Source of the DNA: Candidatus Omnitrophota bacterium
Lineage (GTDB): Bacteria > Ratteibacteria > UBA8468 > B48-G9 > JAFGKM01
Assembly (NCBI GenBank): GCA_022704985.1
Contig: JAKJFI010000061.1
Coordinates: 1-5,892, forward strand
Length of the DNA stretch: 5,892 bases
Direction: 5' to 3'
How positions within the stretch are numbered: position 1 is the first letter of the stretch; each line of letters begins with the position of its first letter. A program made the translations under genes and the position numbers. The notes beneath the pieces were generated by a model, which saw nothing but the letters and a program-made list of their open reading frames with translations, searched no databases and had not been told where the DNA came from. This document shows, piece after piece, positions 1-4,849 of the stretch.

Positions 1-71
1 CTTACAGCCACTATCCTGAAAAATGGTCTGTTTCTTTTCCCTTTTCTCACAAGTCTTATTGTTGCCGCCAT
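1..71 (-). CDS. rpsP: 30S ribosomal protein bS16, N-terminal 23 codons (gene runs off left edge)
   Basis: Reading the minus strand from the ATG at 71 gives MAATIRLVRKGKRNRPFFRI followed by VAV, then an incomplete codon at the edge. The pattern of a short start, IRLxRxGxKxRPFxRIVxx, is the hallmark N-terminus of bS16, a small basic protein of the 30S subunit (usually about 80-90 residues) needed for 30S assembly. Only the first quarter is present. The start is supported by an AAGGGAG ribosome binding site 7 nt upstream. In many bacteria rpsP leads an operon with rimM, trmD and rplS, so those genes would be expected to the left of this window. The gene lies 179 nt downstream of the oxidoreductase stop on the same strand, with a palindromic repeat between them, so it probably belongs to a different transcription unit. 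The identity rests on a short but very characteristic stretch. Confidence 0.9.
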   Translation of the reverse strand, partial: MAATIRLVRKGKRNRPFFRIVAV

Positions 72-78
72 GTTCTTT

Positions 79-85
79 CTCCCTT
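79..85 (-). promoter_or_regulatory. Ribosome binding site of rpsP
   Basis: The minus strand reads AAGGGAG, then seven bases, then the ATG at 71. It matches the anti-Shine-Dalgarno with one mismatch at normal spacing, and it fixes the start of the truncated rpsP gene. Confidence 0.75.
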
Positions 86-98
86 ATACCTCTTTTTT

Positions 99-229
99 GT
101 CATTGCGAGCGTTTTCTGCGCGGCAATCTCAAGGACTGCGGAGCTTGTTCCGAGCTTGCTATGGAGATTGCTTCGTCTAAGAAACATTCCTCGCAATAAC
201 AGGCGCGGAAACCTCACTCCTCGCAATGA
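99..229. repeat. Nested palindromic intergenic repeat with TCATTGCGAG ends
   Basis: This element fills most of the 179-nt space between the oxidoreductase stop and rpsP. The outer arms TCATTGCGAG (100-109) and CTCGCAATGA (220-229) are perfect 10-bp inverted repeats. An inner pair, GCAATCTC (123-130) and GAGATTGC (164-171), forms a second perfect 8-bp stem. A third arm, CTCGCAAT at 190-197, lies in a near-copy of the right end: CATTCCTCGCAATAA at 185-199 against CACTCCTCGCAATGA at 215-229, offset by 30 bp. GAGCTTG occurs twice inside (141-147, 152-158). The design (small, no coding content, nested inverted ends) fits a non-autonomous dispersed repeat. Similar TCATTGCGAG/GCAATCTC repeats are common, to my recollection, in many environmental bacterial genomes. 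It may form a long hairpin in the RNA leading into rpsP. No T-run follows the hairpin on either strand, so it is not a standard intrinsic terminator. Confidence 0.75.
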
Positions 230-250
230 TAAGTGACGGAGGTTTTGCCC

Positions 251-1327
251 TTACGCCACTGCCTCTATTTTGCCGGTCTCAAGAGACCTGTGGACAGCCA
301 CCGCAATCTTCGTTACCTCAATGCCGTCCTCTCCGAGTCCGGTTATACCGCCTTGTAGTTTTTCCAGACTGCCGTTTCCTGCAAGGTACTCAAGATTATA
401 CACGAAATCTGCAATGCTTTCAATTCCGTATCCGGAATAGCTGGTCTTTCCCGTCCTTTCATCCTTGTTCTCATTTATGAATACCGGATTATAGGTCATG
501 ACGCCTGCCTTCTCGTAGGAAACCCGCGTGCCCCTGTCCTGGCTGTCGCACTCCACTATCCCCTTGGTTCCGACAAGGCGGAATCCCTGGTTGACAATCG
601 CCTCAAAGTCTTCGGGCAGTATCCACGAAACGTCAAAGTGCACCACCGCACCGCTTTCAAACTCCACCACTGACGATACGAAATCATAGGTGTCCACTCC
701 CAGCGATTTCAGTTTCAGCTTGCGTCCCTTCGCATATACCTGCTTCCCGTTACTGCCGACGAGCCACCGCACGAGGTCAAACATGTGCACGCCGAGAAAC
801 CATACCGGCGAACTCTTTGACGCCCATCCCGGGAACCAGTCCCGCGGCACGACAATCTTGTCTTCCATGTGCGCGTACCCGTACTCAATCTCGCCTGCCT
901 TGCCGTCCCGCATATCCCTCCTGATTGCGATGTGAAACGGGTCAAAGCGCTTATGGAAGTCAACCTGAAGGAGCACGCCGTTCTTCCTGCACGCATCCAG
1001 CATCTCCTGACAGCCCTTGACCGTAACGTCCATCGGTTTTTCCACGAATATATGCTTTCCGGCGTTTGCCGCGTATATCACGGGTTCCCTGTGGAACGGG
1101 TCCGGCGTTGCCACCGCAATCCCGTCCAGGTCTTTTTCCCTGTCTATCATCTCCTTGTAGTCAACATAGCCCTTAACCCCATACTTTTCAGACTGGCTGT
1201 CAAGAAGCTCCCTGTTGATGTCGCATATCGCCGCAAGTTTGCACCTGCCGTCGGCTTCCATCTGCTTGAAAGTGTTCAGGATATTGGTCCCGAACTTGCC
1301 CGTTCCAATTACTCCAAGCTTAACCAT
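251..1327 (-). CDS. Gfo/Idh/MocA-family NAD(P)-dependent oxidoreductase
   Basis: This 358-residue protein is a soluble dehydrogenase of the glucose-fructose oxidoreductase/inositol dehydrogenase/MocA family, which typically oxidises or reduces a hydroxyl or carbonyl on sugars, polyols or related small acids. The N-terminal Rossmann fold (about 1-125) starts with GVIGTGKFG (residues 5-13). An acidic residue ends the second strand (AICDIN, D36), which favours NAD over NADP. The family motif EKP is at 96-98, with K97 the expected catalytic lysine. The C-terminal alpha/beta domain carries GVHMFDLVRW (179-188), giving the usual conserved His181 and Asp184. Length is typical of the family. The ATG at 1327 fits the fold and has a strong ribosome binding site. 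The gene is the last of the five-gene block and follows the M20 gene after 123 nt of AT-rich repeat. The substrate cannot be assigned, since this family is notoriously broad; an imino or keto product of the neighbouring aminotransferase or hydrolase is only a guess. Confidence 0.92.
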   Translation of the reverse strand: MVKLGVIGTGKFGTNILNTFKQMEADGRCKLAAICDINRELLDSQSEKYGVKGYVDYKEMIDREKDLDGIAVATPDPFHREPVIYAANAGKHIFVEKPMDVTVKGCQEMLDACRKNGVLLQVDFHKRFDPFHIAIRRDMRDGKAGEIEYGYAHMEDKIVVPRDWFPGWASKSSPVWFLGVHMFDLVRWLVGSNGKQVYAKGRKLKLKSLGVDTYDFVSSVVEFESGAVVHFDVSWILPEDFEAIVNQGFRLVGTKGIVECDSQDRGTRVSYEKAGVMTYNPVFINENKDERTGKTSYSGYGIESIADFVYNLEYLAGNGSLEKLQGGITGLGEDGIEVTKIAVAVHRSLETGKIEAVA

Positions 1328-1333
1328 TTTTTT

Positions 1334-1339
1334 CCTCCT
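1334..1339 (-). promoter_or_regulatory. Ribosome binding site of the oxidoreductase gene
   Basis: The minus strand reads AGGAGG six bases before the ATG at 1327. It is a full-strength Shine-Dalgarno that confirms the chosen start. It abuts the AT-rich intergenic repeat but appears to be gene-derived. Confidence 0.85.
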
Positions 1340-1400
1340 GGGATATCTTTTCCAAACCCTAAATCCGAAATCCTAAACAAATTTCAATTCCCCAAATTCC

Positions 1401-1460
1401 CAAACTCAACCGCTTTTGTTCTCGTTTAAGATTTCTTTAGCGCTTTGCGCTTAGAGTTTG
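1401..1460. repeat. AT-rich intergenic repeat, copy A (overlaps the end of the M20 gene)
   Basis: This element is bounded by a perfect 7-bp inverted repeat, CAAACTC (1401-1407) and GAGTTTG (1454-1460). Internally it carries TTCTCGTTTA (1419-1428) followed by the sequence AGATTT. The same ordered blocks (CAAACTCAAC, TTCTCGTTTA, GATTT, TTAGAGTTT) recur at 4205-4305, so the two are copies of one family. Its right arm runs into the M20 coding region and contains that gene's stop codon. A small AGCGC/GCGCT hairpin (1439-1451) lies just after the stop. It has no T-run and too short a stem to be a good terminator. The flanking stretch 1355-1400 is low-complexity, AAATTCC-like sequence that may belong to the same element. 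Confidence 0.65.
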
Positions 1461-2698
1461 CTTTGCTTCTCCGCGCCGCACCAGTTGATTATAGTTCTTA
1501 CAAGAATCTCCGCCGCCTTCTTTATCTGCTCTGTTTCTATCTTCTCGCTGTCAGAATGCGCATTCTCAAGATTGCCGGGGCCGAATACCACAACCGGCAT
1601 CTTTCCAACCTTGTTTAAGAGCCGCGCATCGCAACTTGCGATAAAACCCTCAATTTCCGGCGATATCCCGGAATCCGCCTCCGCCTTCTTCATCGCATCT
1701 ACCAGCGGGTGCTCCGCGGAAATAGCGTAGGCGTCGTTGTGGAGTTTCGGGAAGGAAAGCTTATAGTGGCTGGAAATCCACTCATCCCCGCAGTCTTCTA
1801 TTACACTCTTCAGCTCATCCTTAACCATGGCAATATCCTTGTTCGGCAGAAACCCCACACCGCCTTCAAGCGTTACCTCCCCGCATACCATCGAAGGCCA
1901 GCTTCCTCCTTTTATCGTGCCGAAATTTACCTGCACCGGCTGTTTGAATTTCTCAAAGAGCGGAACGCCCTTACTCTCTTCTATGAGTCTTTTTTCATAT
2001 TCTTTCATTCGGCGCACGAGAAAACACATTTTTTCAATCGCGCTGACACCCTCGGTTATCCTTCCCATATGCACCGATTTTCCCTCGACGTCCAGCTTGA
2101 ACCAGACCGCGCCGCGGTTAGCGGGAAATATCTTCAGCTGGCTCGCTTCAAGGACTATCGCGCCGTCCGCCTTATATCCCTGCCTTATCAGACCGAGAGA
2201 GCCGTTGCCCCCCACCTCCTCCTCTATCACCACTTCCGCTATCAGTCTGCCTTTAAGCTTCACGCCGAGCTCTTTCAATGCCAGAAGCGCAAGATAGATA
2301 ACCGCAACCTGCCCTTTTGCGTCGCACGCGCCCCTGCCGTATATCACGCCGTCCTTTTCGACGGGGACAAAAGCATCGGCCCACTGTTCTGCAGGAACCA
2401 CGTCTGAATGGGAGTTTACGATGAGCGACCTGCCGCCCCCGGACGAGGGGTAATGCAGTACGAGGTTTTGCCTCTTTGAATAGTCAAGCTCCTTTTCCCC
2501 GAACGTGTATTCCGGATCCTCTTTTATGTCTGCCGGAAGCGGAACCAGTTGAACGTCTCCGAGTGATTTGAATTTATCGCGGATAAAAAGCTGAACGGCT
2601 TCTTCGCCTTCTCCGGAAACGCTGGGAAATTTTATCGTCTCTTTCAGGAATTCCAGCGACTCCCCGAAATTCTTCTCCACAGCTTCTTTTATCTTCAT
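1451..2698 (-). CDS. M20-family metallohydrolase (ArgE/DapE/CPG2-type deacylase or peptidase)
   Basis: This 415-residue cytoplasmic-type protein (no signal peptide) belongs to the di-zinc M20 family, which removes acyl groups from N-acyl amino acids or cleaves small peptides. The metal site is complete: SHSDVVP (96-102; H97 with D99), GRGACDAKG (121-129; bridging D126), IEEEVGG (158-164; general base E160 and ligand E161), E184 in IVLEAS, and H381 in ENAHSDSEKI. The H-D and D-E spacings of 29 and 34 residues match those I recall for carboxypeptidase G2. The central lid/dimerisation domain (about 190-310) carries the conserved GKSVHMG histidine, H210. The start at 2698 has a weak AAGGGG ribosome binding site five bases upstream. 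ArgE, DapE, carboxypeptidase and related deformylase activities cannot be separated by eye. The class III aminotransferase just upstream favours an amino-acid deacylase role. The last codons and the TAA stop lie in an AT-rich repeat. Confidence 0.92.
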   Translation of the reverse strand: MKIKEAVEKNFGESLEFLKETIKFPSVSGEGEEAVQLFIRDKFKSLGDVQLVPLPADIKEDPEYTFGEKELDYSKRQNLVLHYPSSGGGRSLIVNSHSDVVPAEQWADAFVPVEKDGVIYGRGACDAKGQVAVIYLALLALKELGVKLKGRLIAEVVIEEEVGGNGSLGLIRQGYKADGAIVLEASQLKIFPANRGAVWFKLDVEGKSVHMGRITEGVSAIEKMCFLVRRMKEYEKRLIEESKGVPLFEKFKQPVQVNFGTIKGGSWPSMVCGEVTLEGGVGFLPNKDIAMVKDELKSVIEDCGDEWISSHYKLSFPKLHNDAYAISAEHPLVDAMKKAEADSGISPEIEGFIASCDARLLNKVGKMPVVVFGPGNLENAHSDSEKIETEQIKKAAEILVRTIINWCGAEKQSKL

Positions 2699-2727
2699 TG
2701 CAACCCCTTACCCCCACTTCGGCTCCT

Positions 2728-2799
2728 CTCCCTCATCCTGCCCTTTTCCCCGGGGGGAGAAGGAAAAGCAGATAAACGCGGAGGGGGGCCAGTGAGGGA
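2728..2799. repeat. GC-rich palindromic intergenic repeat between aminotransferase and M20 genes
   Basis: Outer arms TCCCTCA (2729-2735) and TGAGGGA (2793-2799) are a perfect 7-bp inverted repeat. A strong inner hairpin pairs CCTTTTCCCC (2742-2751) with GGGGAGAAGG (2754-2763), ten pairs with one G-T wobble. It fills most of the 105-nt gap between the two genes and has no coding content. The layout resembles the CCCTCA...CTCCCCGGGGGAG...TGAGGG hairpin repeats scattered through many bacterial genomes. No T-run follows the hairpin on the minus strand, so termination is not indicated. An mRNA-stabilising or simply parasitic role is possible. The weak M20 ribosome binding site (2704-2709) lies just beyond its left end. 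Confidence 0.65.
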
Positions 2800-2803
2800 A
2801 ATT

Positions 2804-4159
2804 TCACTTGCAGATTTCCTCTATTGCTTCGGAAAAGACCGCGCATCCTTCTCTCACCGCCTCTTCGTTGATGCACAGCGGAGGATTGAGCTTCACCGTC
2901 CCGCCTCCCAGCCCTACCGGGGCGAAAAGAAGGAGCCCTTTCTCCACGCATCTTCCGACAACCTGATACGCGGTCTCATGGTCGGGCGTCTCGGTCCCTT
3001 TTTTCCCGAACTGGACACCCCAGACCAGCCCTGCCCCGCAGAGGTACTGTATGCAATCAAATTTTTTCTCTATCTTCTTCAGCTCTTCCTCGAATATCTT
3101 TCCCATCGCCGCGGCATTTTCAACCAGCCCGTTTTTCTCTATCGCCGATATGCTTCCAAGCGCCGCCGCGCAGGAAAGCGGATTGCCGGTATGCGTGCTT
3201 GTCATGGCTCCGGGCTCATAAAGGTCCATGAACTCCTTCCTTCCCACGACAGCGGAGAGCGGCAGGGAGCTTGAAACGCCCTTGCCCAGACAGAATATGT
3301 CCGGCAGTACCCCATAATGCATGAAACCAAACATCTTGCCTGTCCTGCCCATACCCGCCTGTACCTCGTCAAAGATAAGCGCAACATCGTTTTTGTCGCA
3401 CCATGTTCTCAGGCTCTGCGCAAATTCAACGGGCATCAGCGCCGCGCTGACACCCTGATAGGTCTCCGATATTACGCCGCATACATCCCGAGGATTTATC
3501 TCCAGCTCCTTCAACCGCCTCTCAAAACCGGCAAAGGACCTGTCCTTGCATCTCGGCTCGCCCGGAAAAGGAACATGGACAATATCCGGATCGGGATTTG
3601 CAATCCATGCCTTCTGCGCCGGCATCCCGCCGAGCATTTGCGCGCCCAGCGTCCTGCCGTGAAAGGCGCCCTCGAAAGCAATCATGACCTTCTTGTTTTT
3701 CTTCTTCCCGTATGTCCTTGCGAGCTTCATTGCGCACTCAACCGCCTCAGCTCCGGTAGTAAGAAGAAAGACCTTCTTCAGCGGGTCAGGCGCAACAGAG
3801 GCAAGTTTTTCAACCAGTTGCGCTCGGATTCCGGAAGGAAAGCAGTAGTTATGCAGGAGCGGCTTGTCCAGTTGTTTTCTTATCTCTCCCACGACTTCTG
3901 GCGCCGCGTGTCCCGCGTTTATCACCAGCACGCCGGAACTGAAATCAAGCCACTTGTTGCCGTAGGCGTCGTAAACGTTGATACCCTCCGCCCTGTCCCA
4001 TACCACGGTCGGCTGGCCGCTCATGGATATCGGCTCATATTGCCTTAATTTCTCAAGAACCGGCATTGATTCCGGAACTGGTATTTTTGTTGTAATCGTC
4101 CTGTACTTCGTCTTCACAGCAGGCACATCTCTCGGCACTAACGGATAGCTCTTTCCCAT
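2804..4159 (-). CDS. Class III PLP-dependent aminotransferase (4-aminobutyrate/ornithine aminotransferase-like)
   Basis: This 451-residue fold-type I enzyme transfers an amino group, in this class usually a terminal (omega) one, from an amine or amino acid to a keto acid. The visible PLP site is complete: TTGAEAVE (134-141, phosphate-binding loop), FEGAFHGRT (162-170), SETYQG (231-236), FDEVQAGMGRTG (263-274) with D264 for the pyridine nitrogen, LGKG (291-294) with the Schiff-base lysine K293, and THTGNP (322-327). The D-K spacing of 29 equals that of E. coli GABA aminotransferase as I recall it. An N-terminal extension of roughly 45 residues, with PVPESMPVLEKLRQYEP, precedes the core, as in a GABA-aminotransferase-like subgroup. 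The start is backed by a strong ribosome binding site. Neighbours (amino-acid permease upstream, M20 hydrolase downstream) fit amino-compound catabolism. Ornithine, lysine, GABA, beta-alanine or diamines are all possible donors; the sequence alone does not decide. Confidence 0.93.
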   Translation of the reverse strand: MGKSYPLVPRDVPAVKTKYRTITTKIPVPESMPVLEKLRQYEPISMSGQPTVVWDRAEGINVYDAYGNKWLDFSSGVLVINAGHAAPEVVGEIRKQLDKPLLHNYCFPSGIRAQLVEKLASVAPDPLKKVFLLTTGAEAVECAMKLARTYGKKKNKKVMIAFEGAFHGRTLGAQMLGGMPAQKAWIANPDPDIVHVPFPGEPRCKDRSFAGFERRLKELEINPRDVCGVISETYQGVSAALMPVEFAQSLRTWCDKNDVALIFDEVQAGMGRTGKMFGFMHYGVLPDIFCLGKGVSSSLPLSAVVGRKEFMDLYEPGAMTSTHTGNPLSCAAALGSISAIEKNGLVENAAAMGKIFEEELKKIEKKFDCIQYLCGAGLVWGVQFGKKGTETPDHETAYQVVGRCVEKGLLLFAPVGLGGGTVKLNPPLCINEEAVREGCAVFSEAIEEICK

Positions 4160-4166
4160 TTCTGTC

Positions 4167-4173
4167 CCTCCTT
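4167..4173 (-). promoter_or_regulatory. Ribosome binding site of the aminotransferase gene
   Basis: AAGGAGG on the minus strand sits seven bases before the ATG at 4159. It is a near-perfect Shine-Dalgarno and fixes the start, including the N-terminal extension of the protein. Confidence 0.88.
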
Positions 4174-4204
4174 AAAAGTTCTAAATTCCAATCTCCCGAT
4201 TTTT

Positions 4205-4306
4205 CAAACTCAACGGTTGCCTCTTCGCCTATACTCTCCCCCGGGAAGAGGGGCTTTCTCGTTTATGATTTGGAATTTGTCGGTTCATTGATTTGTTTAG
4301 AGTTTC
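4205..4306. repeat. AT-rich intergenic repeat, copy B (interrupted by a GC-rich hairpin)
   Basis: This is the second copy of the element at 1401-1460. It has the same end blocks CAAACTCAAC (4205-4214) and TTAGAGTTT (4297-4305), and the same internal TTCTCGTTTA (4256-4265) followed after one base by GATTT. Compared with copy A it is longer, because a GC-rich hairpin lies between the left block and the internal motif (4219-4254) and because the right part has extra AT-rich sequence (about 4272-4296). The right arm extends into the flavoprotein gene and contains its TAA stop. It fills most of the 137-nt gap before the aminotransferase gene. Confidence 0.6.
4219..4254. repeat. GC-rich hairpin nested within the AT-rich repeat
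   Basis: CCTCTTC (4220-4226) and GAAGAGG (4245-4251) form a perfect 7-bp inverted repeat, extended by an outer G/C pair if two bases bulge. The loop holds CTCTCCCCCGGG (4234-4245), itself part of a near-palindrome with the following AAGAG. In style it resembles the CCC/GGG element at 2728-2799. It is absent at the equivalent place in copy A of the AT-rich repeat, which suggests insertion of one repeat into another. No T-run follows, so it is not a canonical terminator. Confidence 0.55.
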
Positions 4307-4848
4307 TTGATTCGGTTTTGTGTTGCTTTTTCCACGGTTTCCACTATGGTTTCAGTGTTTGCCAGCCTGCCGGCGCCTTCCCTGCCGCACGCCAGGGCGC
4401 CCCTTTCAGGATTAACAAGGCTATACCCGTTTTTCTTAAGCTTTTCCACGTTTTCCCGCACGATTGCGTTCCACCACATATTCTCGTTCATGGCGGGAGC
4501 GATAACCACGGGTCCCTTGAACGCGCAGACCGCGCAGGTCAGCAGGTCGTCGCAGACACCCCCGGCGATTTTGCCGATAATATTCGCGGTTGCGGGCGCT
4601 ATCAGAATCACTTCGGCAAAATCGGATATGGAAATATGGTTTTCTGTAAAGCCGTCTTTATTGAACATTTCACAATACACCTGCCGCCCGGACAGGGAGG
4701 AAAAGGTCAGCGGCGTTATGAAATGCTGAGACGCTTCGGTCATCACCACCTGCACCTGCCATCCCTTTTTTATGAAGGCGCGCACTATCTCCGCGGACTT
4801 ATATGCGGCTATGGATCCGCACACGCCTATCACTATGTTTTTCTTCAT
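4297..4848 (-). CDS. coaC: Stand-alone phosphopantothenoylcysteine decarboxylase (CoaC-type HFCD flavoprotein)
   Basis: This 183-residue FMN-dependent decarboxylase matches the CoaC half of CoaBC, which converts 4'-phosphopantothenoyl-cysteine to 4'-phosphopantetheine in coenzyme A synthesis. The flavin-binding start GVCGSIAAYK (8-17), FITPLTFSSLSG (43-54), the catalytic histidine H71 in ENHISIS, IAPATANIIGKIAGG (83-97), the substrate clamp APAMNENMW (117-125; N121) and GALACGREGAGR (150-161; C154) are all present. H-N and N-C spacings of 50 and 33 residues equal those I recall for E. coli Dfp (H75, N125, C158). The protein stops right after this domain; the CoaB ligase domain of the usual roughly 400-residue CoaBC is missing and no remnant follows. 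CoaB must therefore be separate, as in some other bacteria. The start is 1 nt from the permease stop, indicating coupled translation. A related HFCD cysteine decarboxylase is the main alternative, but the PAMNENMW and LACG motifs favour CoaC. Confidence 0.88.
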   Translation of the reverse strand: MKKNIVIGVCGSIAAYKSAEIVRAFIKKGWQVQVVMTEASQHFITPLTFSSLSGRQVYCEMFNKDGFTENHISISDFAEVILIAPATANIIGKIAGGVCDDLLTCAVCAFKGPVVIAPAMNENMWWNAIVRENVEKLKKNGYSLVNPERGALACGREGAGRLANTETIVETVEKATQNRIKKL

Positions 4849-4849
4849 T

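Noticed and set aside
72..98. Sigma-70 promoter for rpsP directly upstream of its ribosome binding site.
   Set aside because: I could not find a paired -35/-10 with proper spacing on the minus strand; any TATA-like string was isolated.
99..229. CRISPR array or attachment site suggested by the 30-bp offset repeat of CTCGCAAT.
   Set aside because: Only two direct copies of a 15-bp imperfect unit exist, along with inverted copies; the nested palindrome explains them better and there is no cas gene or integrase.
1..236. Open plus-strand frames from the left edge (to a stop at 178-180 in one frame, to about 236 in another), one with a hydrophobic stretch resembling a membrane protein C-terminus.
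   Set aside because: They are antisense to the clear rpsP start and then run through the palindromic repeat; two frames being open at once points to low stop density, not coding.
869..1429. Plus-strand open frame spanning the oxidoreductase start and the AT-rich gap.
   Set aside because: It runs antisense through the Rossmann domain and into repeat sequence, with no ribosome binding site or motif of its own.
1439..1451. Hairpin AGCGC/GCGCT just after the M20 stop as an intrinsic terminator.
   Set aside because: The stem is only five pairs and the minus strand continues with A-rich sequence instead of a T-run.
1709..2407. Long plus-strand open frame of 232 codons opposite the M20 gene.
   Set aside because: The minus strand here encodes an M20 enzyme with all metal ligands; the antisense frame has no recognisable motifs and is a shadow.
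3317..4048. Long plus-strand open frame of 243 codons opposite the aminotransferase gene.
   Set aside because: It mirrors the conserved PLP-binding region of the aminotransferase; its composition is the reverse-complement image of that gene and no family is recognisable.
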